64,000 nucleotides of DNA from Phocoena phocoena (lineage: Eukaryota > Chordata > Mammalia > Artiodactyla > Phocoenidae). A program made the position numbers and the translations under genes. Every line of letters starts with the position of its first letter. The stretch's first letter is position 1. A model generated the notes under the pieces. It searched no databases. It was given only the letters and a program-made list of their open reading frames with translations, and had not been told where the DNA came from. Shown in pieces: positions 21,546 to 33,170 of this stretch. Location of the stretch: positions 60,547,153-60,611,152 of the forward strand of contig NC_089234.1 of NCBI RefSeq assembly GCF_963924675.1, in the 5' to 3' direction.

Positions 21546-21888
21546 CTGGCACTACTCTGATTATTCTCCCCCTTGGTGTCATTTTTCACAAAACAAGGTC
21601 CCAGGATTCAGGCTTGTGGTCAGCACGCTTCCCTTATTCACCTTCATATGTTAGACCTCCGAGAGGGTGGGGCTGCGAGGAGAGGCCTGATTTACTGAGG
21701 GGAGGACCAGAAGCAACTTAGAAACATTTTTGGTATTATTGCAAATATATATGCAATGTCTGTTTGTAGATAGGCCAATAAATACATCTGTATCACAAAA
21801 CAGAGATCAAACTCTGTGTCCTGCTTTTTTTATTCAGCCTATTATGAACCTTTCTCTATGTCATTAAAATTATTTGAAGACATGACTT
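21546..21888. other. Intergenic sequence just downstream of SPOCK2
   Basis: AT-rich sequence with a further AATAAA (21779) and, from about 21820, what looks like an old LINE fragment continuing after 22116. No gene seen. Confidence 0.5.
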
Positions 21889-22115
21889 AAAAAAATTGTA
21901 TTGAAATATAGTTGATTTACAATGTTGTGTTAGTTTCAGGTGTACAGCAGAATGATTCAGTTATATATATAGATGCTCTTCCATTATAGGTTATTACAAG
22001 ACATTGAGTATTGTTGCCTGTGCCGCACAGTAGATCCTTGTTACTTATCTGTTTTATATATAGTAGTATATATATTTTAATCCCAAACTCCTAATTTATC
22101 TCTCTCCCCCACCCT
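21889..22115 (-). mobile_element. L1 3'UTR fragment with target-site duplication
   Basis: Reverse-orientation L1 3' end: TTGTATTGAAATATAGTTGA, GTGTTAGTTTCAGGTGTACA, CATTATAGGTTATTACAAGA, ATCCCAAACTCCTAATTTAT. Flanked by GACATGACTT at 21879-21888 and 22116-22125. It has split an older LINE fragment (about 21820-22215), which reads across the two sides. Confidence 0.85.
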
Positions 22116-22734
22116 GACATGACTTTAATAGTTGCAGAGTATTCCACAGTATGGATGTTCTCTAATGAATTTAACCATTGCCCTATTTTTGGATATTTCT
22201 GTTGTTTCCAATTTCTTGATACTCTCAACTCTAGCCCTAGAACTTGCTAACTGTGACCTTGGTCAAGTTATCTGCAGATGAGGAGAAGTCGTCGTCTCAC
22301 AAGGATCACAAAGAAGTGCTTTCTCAACAGTGAAAACCCTGCATAAATGTCTAGTTATGCCTCCCGTGCCAGCTCAGAGCCAGGGCAGACTCTGCCCGTC
22401 TGGCTAGAATGGATACCAAGGAAGGGTAGCTACCTCCTAGGTGATGGGAGGCTGTGCGGGCTGGTTTTCTTCCCTTTGATGTTTCTCACTGTCATCTGCA
22501 AGGTCAGACTTGGAGGCTCAGGAGTCTTCCTGGAGGAAGTGTGAGGATGGATGTGACTTGCCCAGGAGCTTCTTCCAGCACACAGGATGCAGGAGAAAGT
22601 AGGTTGGAGATGCAGATGGAGATCCCTAGAAGCTGGTGCACTCTCTGGGCTTGTGGGAACCTGTGGTTTTGGAAATAGAGGAGCCATGGGGGAGGTGTGG
22701 GGTCCTTGAGGTTGGATTGGTCAGTGGAAGCATC

Positions 22735-22860
22735 TTATGCCAGCCCATGAGGTAGGCACTATTATTAATGCCCATTTTGCCGATGAGGAAACTGAGTCTC
22801 AGGTTTGGTAACTTGACCAAGGATATGCAGCTAGTGTGGGGCAAAGCCTGAATTCTGCTT
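22735..22860 (-). mobile_element. MIR fragment
   Basis: GAGGTAGGCACTATTATTAA, GATGAGGAAACTGAGTCTCA and TATGCAGCTAGTGTGGGGCA are inverted MIR. Confidence 0.85.
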
Positions 22861-23029
22861 CCTAATTACCATCCCACACAAAGCAGGCTGCCATCAGTGC
22901 CCAGTGACTGCTCCTTGCATGGCCCACAGGTCCTCCTCCGAGGATGATCACCTTCACAGGGGTAAGTCAGGAAGGCTTCCCGGAGGAATGGGACTTCAGC
23001 TAGGCCCCCTACATGGGTAAGAATCATCT

Positions 23030-23172
23030 AGTGGCTCAACCCTGGCCACACATCAGAATCACCTGGGGGAGTCCAGGCCCCCAGGCCCCACCCGCAGAGA
23101 TTCTGATTTCATTGTTCTGGGTTGGGGCCATCACTAGGTGCTGCTGACGTGCAGCCAGATGTGTGCCTCCAG
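23030..23172 (+). mobile_element. hAT-Charlie MER5-type fragment
   Basis: ACACATCAGAATCACCTGGG, GGCCCCACCCGCAGAGATTC and TTCTGATTTCATTGTTCTGG match the body of a small non-autonomous hAT family. Confidence 0.65.
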
Positions 23173-23174
23173 GT

Positions 23175-24140
23175 TAAGCAGATAGAAGCAGGGTGTGTCC
23201 CTTAGGTGAGGGCAGGATGTGCAAGAGGCCAGGGCAGGAATACACCTGTGAGGAGCCAGGACTGGGCCCTCATCTCTGGGTGGGGACAGTGTGAGGCCTG
23301 CAGGCCAGTTCAAGGGCAGGAGCCAGGAGGTCCAGTGGTCCCCGGACAGGAGGGCTTCCATTTTATTGTTTCATCTAACATCTTATCAGTCACCAAGCCA
23401 GGCCTGGGTACTGGATCATCGAGGAGCCTGCAGCCTGCTGAGGGCGCCTGCATCCACCCCTTGGGAAGCCTCTGCGTGAGTATCCTCAGCATGCAGGGAA
23501 ATATTGGCGTTTGCACTTCATGATCAGCATTTGTTCCCGCCATGGGGAGTTAGAGGCCAGTCAGGGCCCAGGCTACTGGAACAATTCATCCATTGTCACC
23601 ATATCCCGGCCACCTGGGTTTCCAGGGCCATCGACAAAGAGCATCTCCCAGGACAGGCCCAAGTGCTGACAGCAGTAAGTGAGCTGCCTGGGACGCCCGC
23701 TGCCACTGCTTCTCCTGGATGTGACCCCTCAGCCTTGGTCCTCCCCGCCCCCCCGTACTGTGGGAGCCAGCTTGTTCTGGCGCCTCGTTCTTCCTCGGGA
23801 TTTAGCCTCCTGGAGACAAGGACTGTATATTGACTGCTCTTAGGTGAACAGCCAGGACCTGAGAACAGATCTACAAACAAAAACACACGTAAACCCCTAC
23901 AGAACCAGCCTCCCCACACCTGCCCTGTGCGCCCCGTGCCTTTGGCTGGTCTCACACTTTTTGTGGGGGGTGGGTTCGGAGAGGGGGTGGGTTTGCCCAA
24001 GAACAAAATAAGACAAAACAAAATAACACAAAACAACAGCAACAAAAACCCCACTAACTTTAAAAAAATTTTTTAAATTATTTTTGAGCAACAAAGGTGA
24101 GGGAAAGGAGGAAAACACAAATGTCTCTATATTCCCATCA
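23175..24140. other. Intergenic, no gene seen
   Basis: Unique GC-moderate sequence, with a run of AAAACAAAATA-type A-rich sequence at 23997-24050. No coding or RNA gene signature. Confidence 0.5.
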
Positions 24141-24144
24141 GCGT

Positions 24145-24245
24145 CCTACATGCTTTTTACCGTATGTTGTTTAATCTTCCCAACAAACCCAAGAGACTAG
24201 TATTGTTACCCACCCACCCCCATTTATACAGGAAACAACTAAGCC
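24145..24245 (-). mobile_element. MIR fragment
   Basis: TTGTTTAATCTTCCCAACAA and CATTTATACAGGAAACAACT match inverted MIR. Confidence 0.65.
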
Positions 24246-24469
24246 TCCAGGGGAGTGACATTGGTTCACTCCTGTGGCCGCGATGTCACCCCAGCCTGGC
24301 CGACTCCAGTGTCAGCCTCCACGTTCTGCGGCCACTGCTCTGTGATTCCCACAGTGAGACAATAAATAACGCAGAGATCCCACATCTTCGGAAATAAATC
24401 ATGGGTGAACGTGGATGGGAGCTTGAGTGCCGGGGAAGAGCGTGGAAGAAATGAGGACACCTGGAATTC

Positions 24470-24590
24470 ACCTGGTCCTGTCTCTAAACTTTGGTCAGCA
24501 CCTCTTCACGAGCCTTAGTTTCCCCAGCTGTGAGATGAAGGGGTTGGGCTAGACTGCCCAGTTTTGTGATTTTGTGCCAGCGTGAAGAGG
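24470..24590 (+). mobile_element. MIR fragment
   Basis: CGAGCCTTAGTTTCCCCAGC, GAGATGAAGGGGTTGGGCTA and AGACTGCCCAGTTTTGTGAT match MIR. Confidence 0.65.
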
Positions 24591-24599
24591 CAGGAATCC

Positions 24600-24760
24600 T
24601 GACCGGCTCAAAATTTTCTTGCTCTCCCTCTCACACTCCACACTTCCTCTAATTAACCCCAAGGGCTCACACATTTGCAAAGCAAAATTAACTATGCTTT
24701 AAAAAGAACGCTGGAGAAGGGCTGTTGAGCCGTGGCGGCCATCTTTCTGAAGGCTCAAAG
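24600..24760. promoter_or_regulatory. Candidate regulatory island
   Basis: Unique sequence with CTAATTAACC, TTTGCAAAGCAAAATTAACT and GGCGGCCATCTT, the last close to a YY1 site. No other support. Confidence 0.2.
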
Positions 24761-24999
24761 GACTGAGTTCTTCTGCTGGTGACATTTGGAGGTGGGTAAG
24801 GCTGGGGCTACACTTTGGAGCAGGGTGTTTCCTACAGTTGGGGGAACAGGAAGGGAAAGGCAAGCACTCTCCCCTTCAGCCTGTGCACACTGCCACCTGA
24901 CAGTGAGGTGGCCGAGGAGGTCACGTGGCTAACACAGTTCCCCAGCCTGTGCCCGGGGCAGATGGTGATCTCAGGCCCAGCCCGGCCAGAGCCTTCTCG

Positions 25000-25130
25000 T
25001 GCATGACTTCATCTAAGCCTTACAACAGCCCTCATCATCTTATGGATGAGGACACCGTCACACAACTGTCTGTGCCAAGTCCTCTCACTAGTCCCCCTTT
25101 ATAGATGCTGAGGCTGAGGCACAGGAGGCA
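25000..25130 (-). mobile_element. MIR fragment
   Basis: TTCATCTAAGCCTTACAACA and CATCATCTTATGGATGAGGA match inverted MIR. Confidence 0.65.
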
Positions 25131-26029
25131 AAGGGCACAAGGCTGAGTGAGTGATGAAGGGTATCCGTAGACCGTTGGGTATCGGGGACTCCTGGGGGCT
25201 GTGACAGTTAGCTGGACTAAGTTAGGAGGAGAGCGGAAACATGCTAAGTTAGGTGGAAGGAAACATGGATGCAGATGGCTTCCTTCACAGAGGGCTTCCT
25301 CTGCACCAGGCCTGGTGCCGTGGGAGCAGCCACGTGGGCCGTCTTCTTCACTCCTCACAGAATCCAAAGAGTGTGGGGAGCTCTGGGGGCCATTGGTATC
25401 CAGAGAGATGACACGGGGTGTGGAGTAGGATGGGAGGAGGCCTCCCCGGCCTCCAGGGGTGGAGGGCCTGGCATGTAGCCTGCAGGGCCTATGCCCAGGC
25501 AACAGATCCCAAAGCCCATGGGATCCCTAGCAGTTCCTCAAACACAGGCGGGGTCAGAGGCTGCAGGATGACCCTACGTTCACTCTCCCCTTGTATAGCA
25601 ACAGAACCCCCTATTTCTAGCTGGGCATCTGGCTGCCCAGACAAAGGCCACACCTCCCAGCCTCCCTTGCAGTTCCACATAGTCAGGTGACTCCCTGCTG
25701 GAAAGTTGGATGAGAGTAGAAGTGACAGATGCCACTTCCTGGTGGTGGCCTTCAGGAGAAGCATGGCATGCCTCCCCTCCAACTCCTTCTGTCCCTTCCC
25801 ACTTCCAGGAACACAGATACAGCAGCTCCATCTTGAGGTGACGTAACCAAGGGAAGGAGCCTGGGCCCCACTCACCCCGGAGTCACTGTTCCAGCCAGTG
25901 GAGAGAAACGTAGGTGTTATTTTGTCTAAATCATTGTTAGTTTTGTCTGAAACAAGAGCCAAATCTATATCTGAATTCTGATGGTCTCAAACTCTTTTGC
26001 CCTGACCACAGAAAGAGGTAGATCTTTCC

Positions 26030-26172
26030 TCCAGCTGGAATGATCTTCCTCTGCCTCCCCTTCTATCGCCCAGCTTCTACCCACTGCTGAATCCCCAGCA
26101 GCGATCACCTGAGCTAGCACCTGTCTCTAGACAGGTGGTGATCAATAAATATCTGTTGAATGAATAAATTCT
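26030..26172 (+). mobile_element. L2 3' end
   Basis: Ends CACCTGTCTCTAGACAGGTG, ATCAATAAATATCTGTTGAA, TGAATAAAT, the standard L2 terminus. Confidence 0.7.
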
Positions 26173-26174
26173 AA

Positions 26175-26800
26175 CTTAGCCCTGTTCATCTATTGCTTGG
26201 ACAACTGCAGCAGCCTCTACCCTGTCTTCTAGCCCCCTCCTTTCTAGCACTGTTGGTCCATCTTGGTCACAGCTGCCATGGAGACAGGGTGATTTGCTTC
26301 CTCTACATAATACCTTCAGTGGCTCCCTATTACCCACAGAGTGAAAGTCAAATTCCTTTTGACTGGCTTTGTAGAAGCCTGGTGATTTGGCCACCACACT
26401 CCTTTTGTTCCTCCTCATCTTCATCTTCCTCTCCACCTTCTGTGCCTCAGAACCTTAGTTTAGTCTGTACTTCCTGCCTGAAAATTTTCTCCATTCTTCT
26501 TCTTTACCTGGTGAACTCCTACACATCCTTCAAAACCCAACTCAAACGTCATGTCTCCTTCTCACCTCCTCAGGCAGAGAGGACCAAGCTACTTCTGTTC
26601 CTCATTGGCCTTGTGTAGGCCTATATTCTGTCCTAAGACCACTGAGCTGCATCTCCTTGATTCCCTGGGTTTTCCCCTGCTGGAGTTCCTTGAGGGCATG
26701 GATCATGTCTTGTCACATGTGTATCCTTGAGTCCTGAGCCTGGCACAGGACAGGTAACCAGGATGTATATGTTAAATAAATGAGTGACTAGATGAATTAT
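26175..26800 (+). mobile_element. L2 3' portion
   Basis: TTCAGTGGCTCCCTATTACC, CACAGAGTGAAAGTCAAATT, CATCCTTCAAAACCCAACTC, TTCCTTGAGGGCATGGATCA and TGTTAAATAAATGAGTGACT follow the L2 reverse-transcriptase C-terminus and 3'UTR. No intact reading frame. Abuts the L2 end at 26030. Confidence 0.8.
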
Positions 26801-26839
26801 CTTGTCCCAGGTCAGCCTGACATCCCCCTTTAAAATATC

Positions 26840-27019
26840 GGGCTTCCCTGGTGGCGCAGTGGTTGAGAGTCCGCCTGCCGGAAGATCCGGGAAGATCCCA
26901 CATGCCGCGGAGCAGCTGGGCCCGTGAGCCATGGCCGCTGAGCCTGCGCGTCCAGAGCCTGTGCTCCGCAACGGGAGAGGCCACGGCAGTGAGAGGCCCG
27001 CGTACTGCAAAAAAAAAAA
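26840..27019 (+). mobile_element. CHR-type SINE with B-box deletion
   Basis: Head GGCTTCCCTGGTGGCGCAG and tail GAGAGGCCCGCGTACTGC plus A run are intact. The segment that in other copies carries GATGCAGGGGACATGGGTTC is replaced by a GAAGATCCGG duplication, removing the pol III B box. Confidence 0.95.
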
Positions 27020-27192
27020 TCGTCACTCCTGGTGCTGTTTATCATTAGAGATTCACTTCTCTTCAGGTGCGTAAACAATTTTACCCTTTCCTGTAGAAAC
27101 TTTCTGCAAATTGCTGCCAAGCTAAAGTGTCCCAGTAATTTTATGTGGGAAACCAAAAGGTCAACGTTTTATATGAAGTGCTGAAAATTAGA

Positions 27193-27246
27193 TTTAGTTA
27201 AAAGAAACCAGTTTTTATATTTAGTTAAAATAAACAAGTTTTTATA
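27193..27246. repeat. 27-bp tandem duplication
   Basis: Two adjacent 27-nt units beginning TTTAGTTAAAA and ending GTTTTTATA, differing at two positions. Confidence 0.85.
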
Positions 27247-28374
27247 ATTTTTTAAATTTAGTGAATTTGGTGCATTCAAGTGTATAAATTTTTTGGCAAA
27301 TTGGCCTGCTTACTGCCTCCTGAACTACTCTCCCAGCTTATATTTCAAAAGGAGCCCTAGCCCAAAGGAATGACTCTCTAAGGATGGAAATTGGTGTCTT
27401 TTGGGGTAGAGACATCACAGACAGAGAAGCTTTCATTCATTATGTTATTTGCAATTTACTTGGATTTTACTTGGAGTCACAGCCCTGTGCTTTTTCAGTG
27501 TCGCCCTAACAGCACCAAGTGCTCACATGCTCACCAGAAAGTGCATGGGGTGACCTCTCTCAACTGGAGGGGGCGCTGCTGGCCTGGATGGGAACCACCC
27601 TCCTTTGCTCTCGTTGGCTGCTTGGCCAGTGGGGGTGGGAGAGTGTGGAAACAGGACCATATCACCCAGGACCCTTCAGTGCAAGCAACAGAAACTCAAC
27701 TCACACTGGCCTAGGCAGAGAAGGAATTTACTGGCCCTCATGAAGGGGGAGGATACTAGGGCAGCTCTTGGAAGTGAAGGAAAAAGTCTAGGAACCAGGG
27801 CCTCCAGGAGAGCGACTGTGAGGTGAGTGCCCCCAGGGCTCTCCCCGGTGCTGCCCATCTTTCATCAACACTTTACTGTTTCTTTTCACCTGTTGGCCTC
27901 AATCTCTGACTCCTGATGGGCGTTCTCCACGTGGCATAGAAGTTGCTGCTCCAGCAAAGAGAGAGCTGCTTGCTCCCAGAGTCTACGCATCAGTGGCAGG
28001 GAAAGACTCTGACCGGACCCATCGCTGCTGCCAGGTGAGTCGGGTGCTGTGGGTGGTCAGCCTGGATCACGTAACCACCCTTTTGGCCAGAACATGGGCT
28101 GTGATCGGGGGAAGGGACACAGGGAAACTTCCTGGAAAGATACAAACCAGCAGTCCTCTATACAAGCGGTGAGCAGAGTAGTTTCGCCTGAAGAAAATAA
28201 CCCAGGGATGTGGATAAATGTCACATATTTTACTTAGCTCTCTTGGGAGACCAGGACTTTTAAAGATTTAGATGCTTCACTATTAATTCCAACCTACTGA
28301 CGCCACACAGCTACACGCTTCCCTTCCAACTAAGCTCACTACTCATTGCTCAGAGAATAAATATTCCTAGAAGG

Positions 28375-28399
28375 GAATGAACGAATGAATGAATGAATC
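28375..28399 (+). repeat. (GAAT)n short tandem repeat
   Basis: About five to six GAAT/GAAC units. Confidence 0.9.
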
Positions 28400-28600
28400 T
28401 ATGGATCCGTACATGGCCCACTCTTTCCTACCTCTGGGCCATCCACTGCTCTGTCATCTGGAACATGGCCGCCACCACACCTGTTTCTGCTTGTTTTGAT
28501 CATATCCATCCTTTAAGGCCCAGTTCAAGTGCTGCCTCCTCCATGAAACCCCTGAGCCCATAACCAGCAGGGATTTCTTTCTTCTTAGGCCTTGGTTTCC
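28400..28600 (+). mobile_element. L2-like fragment
   Basis: CATCCTTTAAGGCCCAGTTC, AAGTGCTGCCTCCTCCATGA and AACCCCTGAGCCCATAACC resemble the end of the L2 reading frame. Confidence 0.5.
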
Positions 28601-28774
28601 CTCACTCTTTATAGACTCTAACCTGATCTTATGTTGTTTGTATTATGTATTGGTTTAGCAGAAAGACTTTCCAACAATTAGTCCATCACACAGGTGGGAG
28701 GTAGTAAGTTCCCTGTCCCCGTAGGCTTTAGAGCAGAGGCCTGTTTGGGGGATGTTATAAATAGGTGAGGACCT

Positions 28775-29340
28775 CTTGGGAACTGTCAGCAGGCTCCCAG
28801 GGCTGCTGTAACAAATTACCACAAACGGTAGTTTTAAGCAACAGAAATTTATTCTCCCACAGTTCTGGAGGCCAAAAATCCAAACTTAATGTGTCAGTGG
28901 GGTTGTTACTTCTGGGGGCTGTGAGGGAGAATCCACTCCATGCCTCTCTCCTAGCTTCTGGTGTTTGCCAGCGATCCTTGGTGCTCCTGGGCTTGTAGAT
29001 ACATCATTCCAGTGTCTCTGTTTCCACATGATGGTCTCTGTGTCCTCTCCTGTTTTTTTGTCGTTCGTTTTGGTGGTGCTGCGTGGCTTGTGGAATCTTA
29101 GTTCCCAGACCAGGGATTGAACCTGCGTCCTCAGCAGTGAAAGCACGGAGTCCTAACCACTGGACTACCAGGGAATTCCCCCTCTCCTCTTCTTATAAAG
29201 ACATCAGTCATTGGATTTAGGATGATCTCAAGATCCTTAACTCACTGGATCCACAAAGACCCTATTTTTCAAATAGGATCACATTCTGAGGTTCCAGGTG
29301 GACATGTATATTTGGGAGACACTGTTCAACACACTACAGG
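28775..29340 (-). mobile_element. MLT1-type LTR (ERVL-MaLR), reverse
   Basis: Left part GCTGCTGTAACAAATTACCA, GCAACAGAAATTTATTCTCC, CACAGTTCTGGAGGCCAAAA; right part TCTTATAAAGACATCAGTCA, ACAAAGACCCTATTTTTCAA, ATAGGATCACATTCTGAGGT. Interrupted by a SINE at 29052-29180. Solo LTR without internal retroviral sequence. Confidence 0.85.
29052..29180 (-). mobile_element. Short tRNA-type SINE inside MLT1 LTR
   Basis: Reverse orientation: CCAGACCAGGGATTGAACCT, TCCTAACCACTGGACTACCA, GGGAATTCCC. Target-site duplication CCTCTCCT at 29044-29051 and 29181-29188. Confidence 0.9.
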
Positions 29341-29498
29341 GATTCTGTGTAGGACAAACTAACAGAAACCAAAGTGGCCACAGTAGAGGCCAGACACAGA
29401 TAACTGGAGAGCACAGGCCTCAGCCCCAGGCATCCTCAGATCCAGTTTTCAAAAGAAGCCAGAGATCAGACTTTTTATGTAAAACATCTGGATTTTTT

Positions 29499-29847
29499 TT
29501 TTTTTAAGATTTATTATTTATGTAATTTTGGCCGCGTCCTGTCTTAGTTGCAGCACGCGGGATCTTCGTTGAGGCATGCGGGATGTTTCATTGTGGCCTT
29601 TGGGCTTCTCTCTAGCTGTGGCGTGTGGGTTTTCTCTCTAGTTGTGAGGCGCAGGCTCCAGGGCGTGTGGGCTCTGTAGTTTGCAGCACACAGGCTCTCT
29701 AGTTGAGGCGTCCGAGCTCAGTAGTTGTGGCGCGCGGGCTTAGTTGCCCTGCGGCACGTGGGACCTTAGTTCCCTGACCAGGGATCTAACCCGCGTCCCC
29801 TGCATTGTAAGGTGGATTCTTTACCACTGGACCACTAGGGAAGTCCC
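29499..29847 (-). mobile_element. Long composite tRNA-type SINE
   Basis: Reverse orientation: poly-T, then GGCCGCGTCCTGTCTTAGTT, several AGTTGTGGCGCGCGGGCTTA-like internal units, and GGACCACTAGGGAAGTCCC. Flanked by the 15-bp duplication ACATCTGGATTTTTT (29484-29498, 29848-29862). Confidence 0.93.
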
Positions 29848-30244
29848 ACATCTGGATTTTTTAATGTTGGCAACATATTAAAAACCTGTAGAAGCATTGC
29901 GATCCATACAGCTGTACATTTATAGACAGTACATCTGTATGTCAGGTTTGCCCTGTGGAGCATCAGTTTATGACCCCCAGTAGAAACTACAGCTTTGCTT
30001 GTGAGCTCAGAAAAGAACACGGCCTATGCACTTCTTCCAGAAGCCACCAGATGGCGCGCTGGTCATTGCATTGGGCAGGCCTGGGAGACGTCCTAGGGCT
30101 GAAATGGAACAACCGGTTTTTTTCAAGTCAGAGGTGGTGAGTGGGGGGCAAAGTAGAGAAGTGGGATTAAGCTGATGACCAGAGTTTATTCCATTTAAAA
30201 CTTTTGCATCATTCTCTCTTTATCTTTGATGCCTGTTATCTCTT

Positions 30245-30631
30245 TTTTTTAATTTTATTTTATTTTATCCATTTATTTAATTTTTGGCTGCGTTGGGTCT
30301 TCGCTGCTGCACATGGGTTTTCCTCTAGTTGCTGAGAGCAGGGGCTACTCTTTGTTGTGGTGCACAGGCTTCTCATTGTGGTGGCTTCTCTTGTTGTGGA
30401 GCACGGGCTTTAGGCGCGCGGGCTTCTGTAGTTGTGGCACATGGGCTTCAGTGGTTGTGGCTCGTGGGCTTCAGTAGTTGTGGCTCGCGGGCTCTAGAGC
30501 ACAGATTCAGTAGTTGTGGCGCACGGGCTTAGCTGCTCCGCAGCATGTGAGATCTTCCCGGACCAGGGCTCAAACCCGTATCCCCTGCATTGGCAGGCGG
30601 ATTCTTAACCACTGCGCCACCAGGGAAGCCC
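30245..30631 (-). mobile_element. Long composite tRNA-type SINE
   Basis: Reverse orientation with expanded TAGTTGTGGC-CACGGGCTTC internal units. Target-site duplication GATGCCTG(T/G)TATCTCTT at 30228-30244 and 30632-30648. Gly/Cys/Ala-rich open frames here are repeat artefacts. Confidence 0.93.
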
Positions 30632-30648
30632 GATGCCTGGTATCTCTT

Positions 30649-31061
30649 GTTTGCTAGTGATACCTACTTCCTTGGCAGACAAAATGAGTTCAAAAGTAGT
30701 AAAGATAATACCATAGGAAAAAGAAAGGAACAGCCAATAGTACCTATTCAACAGCTTTTTCTTATTCTAAATAAATCAATTAAGCTTTAAAAATGGACAC
30801 ATATACACACAGCAAAAGGAAATTCAAACCATACAGGATATTCCTGCTCCCGCTGCCAACACCTGCTATCTCTGTTAATTAACACTCCCTCATTGCTTCA
30901 AGAGCTCTGAATTCAGGGATTGAGATTACTTTTGTTGTGGTTGCACATATGTAATACCCTTCTCTTGCAAGGAAGGTTCTGCAGTTTGCGCAATGGAATT
31001 AAGTACATCAGTACAGATGGTTACTGACTTCTATATAAATATGACCCTGATAATCCTTGTG
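30649..31061. other. Intergenic AT-rich sequence, no gene seen
   Basis: Reads like an old, unassigned LINE remnant in places (ACACATATACACACAGCAAA, GGTTGCACATATGTAATACC). Confidence 0.4.
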
Positions 31062-31069
31062 AAAAATCA

Positions 31070-31181
31070 GGACTTCCCTGGCAGTCCAGGGGTTAAGACT
31101 CTGTGCTTCCACTGCAGAGGGCGCGGGTTCAATCCCTAGTCCAGAAACTAAGATTCCGCATGCTGCGGCCCAAAATAAAAC
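31070..31181 (+). mobile_element. Short tRNA-type SINE
   Basis: GACTTCCCTGGCAGTCCAGG, GGGTTAAGACTCTGTGCTTC, CGCGGGTTCAATCCCTAGTC, A-rich tail. Duplication AAAAATCA at 31062-31069 and 31182-31189. Confidence 0.93.
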
Positions 31182-31239
31182 AAAAATCATTAGTGCACAG
31201 TAGTTAGGAGGGGACATTTCCAGGAATTTAATGACACCT

Positions 31240-31960
31240 AATCACAGTTTAGCTTTTAGATGTGACGCTTAATGTTGTATTTTTAATATGTGATATAAAT
31301 TTATATTTACTTTTTATTACGGAAATGATAAATATTCACAAAAATGGAAGGAATGGAATAATGAACCTCCATGCTTCAACAATTAGCAGCTCATGACCAA
31401 TCTTGCCCCCTCCTTGTACTTTTTGTTTGTTTGTTGGAGCATATCAAAGCAAATCCCAGACACTGTGTCATTTCATCCAAAATACTTTAGTAGTATACAT
31501 TCTTCTATTTTGTTCCTTTGCTTTTGTTCTTTTTCTTCACAAGAGAACTCATAGCCAACTCGCTCAAGATTGATCACCATCCAACTCAGGCCAGTGGAGC
31601 CCCTCTTGACTCCATCTCAGCCTTAACTGGCCTGGGGTTGGAGCCCGTATCTTTTTCATCATTTCCATCAACGAGTTCACTTTTCTGTTTTCTGTTTTGA
31701 TCATTTACCCATGATCAAACATCATGGGTAAAACTCAAAAGTATATTCAAATAATTGTCTAAAACTCAGAAAAAGATGGCCGCTGCCCAAGTCCATTTCT
31801 TGGCTGACAGTACCCCTGTGCCATCGTAGCTCAAAGTGTTTGTGGGTCAGCTGAGGCATGAAATGGCTGACTTTTGTGTAGATAAAAGATAGATAGACTA
31901 ATGGTGTCGATGTCAAATATACAGGGATCAAAGGTCATAGGGCTTCCATCTGCCTCAGGT
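31240..31960. other. Intergenic AT-rich sequence, no gene seen
   Basis: 31240-31520 resembles an old L1 3' end (TTTATTACGGAAATGATAAA, ATCCCAGACACTGTGTCATT). The rest is unassigned. Confidence 0.45.
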
Positions 31961-32034
31961 GGTCCTGCCCACCTGGGATATTGGTGATGGCTCTGTGTGA
32001 TAACCACCGTGCTGTTAGGAAGCCCAGCTATCAC

Positions 32035-32303
32035 ACATGAAGCAGTCACATGGAGAGGCCCTGAGACTACAGGAAGAGAGAGAGAGGTGCTTGGTCATCC
32101 CCCAGCCAGCCCAGTCCCGTGCTGTTCCAACACCAGCCTCCATCTGACTACAACCTTATGAGATCCTGAGCCAGAGCTACCCAACTGAGCCCATCCTTGA
32201 CTTCCTGGCCCACAGTAACCATGAGAGATAATAAAACGGTTGTTGTTGCTTTGGGCCACTAAGTTTTGGGCTGATTTGTTGCTCAGCAATAGGTAAACAG
32301 AGC
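32035..32303 (+). mobile_element. MLT1-type LTR 3' part
   Basis: CCATCTGACTACAACCTTAT, CATGAGAGATAATAAAACGG, TTGGGCCACTAAGTTTTGGG and TTGCTCAGCAATAGGTAAAC match the end of an MLT1-class LTR including its poly(A) signal. Confidence 0.7.
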
Positions 32304-33170
32304 AATCTAAAATGTGTTCTGGGGATTTTCTCCTGGAGATAGGTAGTAAGAACCTCCTAGCCTTGGGTGGAGTGAATAGCTTTCTGTGTTCTGATTTCAG
32401 TCACCTGCAAACAATCTGCTGCTTATGCCAGAAAGTCCACCATTCGTGGCTGACTCTTTGGGATGTGTCACTGACTGTCCTCCTAAGAGGTGAACAGAGA
32501 GAGTTTCTGACCCCATCTCACCCTACCCCTCTGTGAGGGAATGAGTCGACTCCTTTCCTGAATGGGGCCAGTAGAGGGGCTGCAAGCCATTCCCCTTTGG
32601 GTCTGTCCCCAAATGGATAGACCATTTGTACTGGCAGACCCCTCAGCCCCACGTCAAATTTGTCCTGCACCCTCAGGCTAGATAGCGGGGGACTTTGTAA
32701 CGCATACATTTTATATACAACATAAATATCTAGTCGTTACATGCCCCTCTATAGGGTAGTGGCTTTTAATTTCCTGGGAGCCACAGTCATTTCAAGAAGC
32801 TCATGAGGCATATAGACATACAAATTTAACATTAGGTTCTATAAATAAGTAAACTATTTATAAATAAGTTAGGTTATCTAGCTATAAATTCAATTTTTAT
32901 GACTGCATAATATTCAATTGTGTGGCTAAATTGTAATTTACTTAACTAGTCTCCTATGGTTGGACGTTAAGTGGCTTCTAAAGTTTTCATGTTTTAAACT
33001 ATACCAAAAATCTCTGTCGTAAGATTATTATGAGCATCTTCTGGTCTTAGTTTATGCTGGTTGCATCTTGTGTGTCCTTGTGGCTGTTTTATATTTTTGG
33101 AACGAGACAGGGCATGTTTAAATACATACGGTGTTTTAAAAATGAGAAATACACGAGTTGGAACTGCCCC
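32300..33170. other. Intergenic, no gene seen
   Basis: 32700-33050 is AT-rich with old LINE flavour (GACTGCATAATATTCAATTG). The remainder is unassigned. Confidence 0.4.

Noticed and set aside
26840..27019. tRNA-like sequences in the SINEs as tRNA genes
   Set aside because: Diverged tRNA-derived SINE heads without an intact cloverleaf; each has an A tail or target-site duplication.
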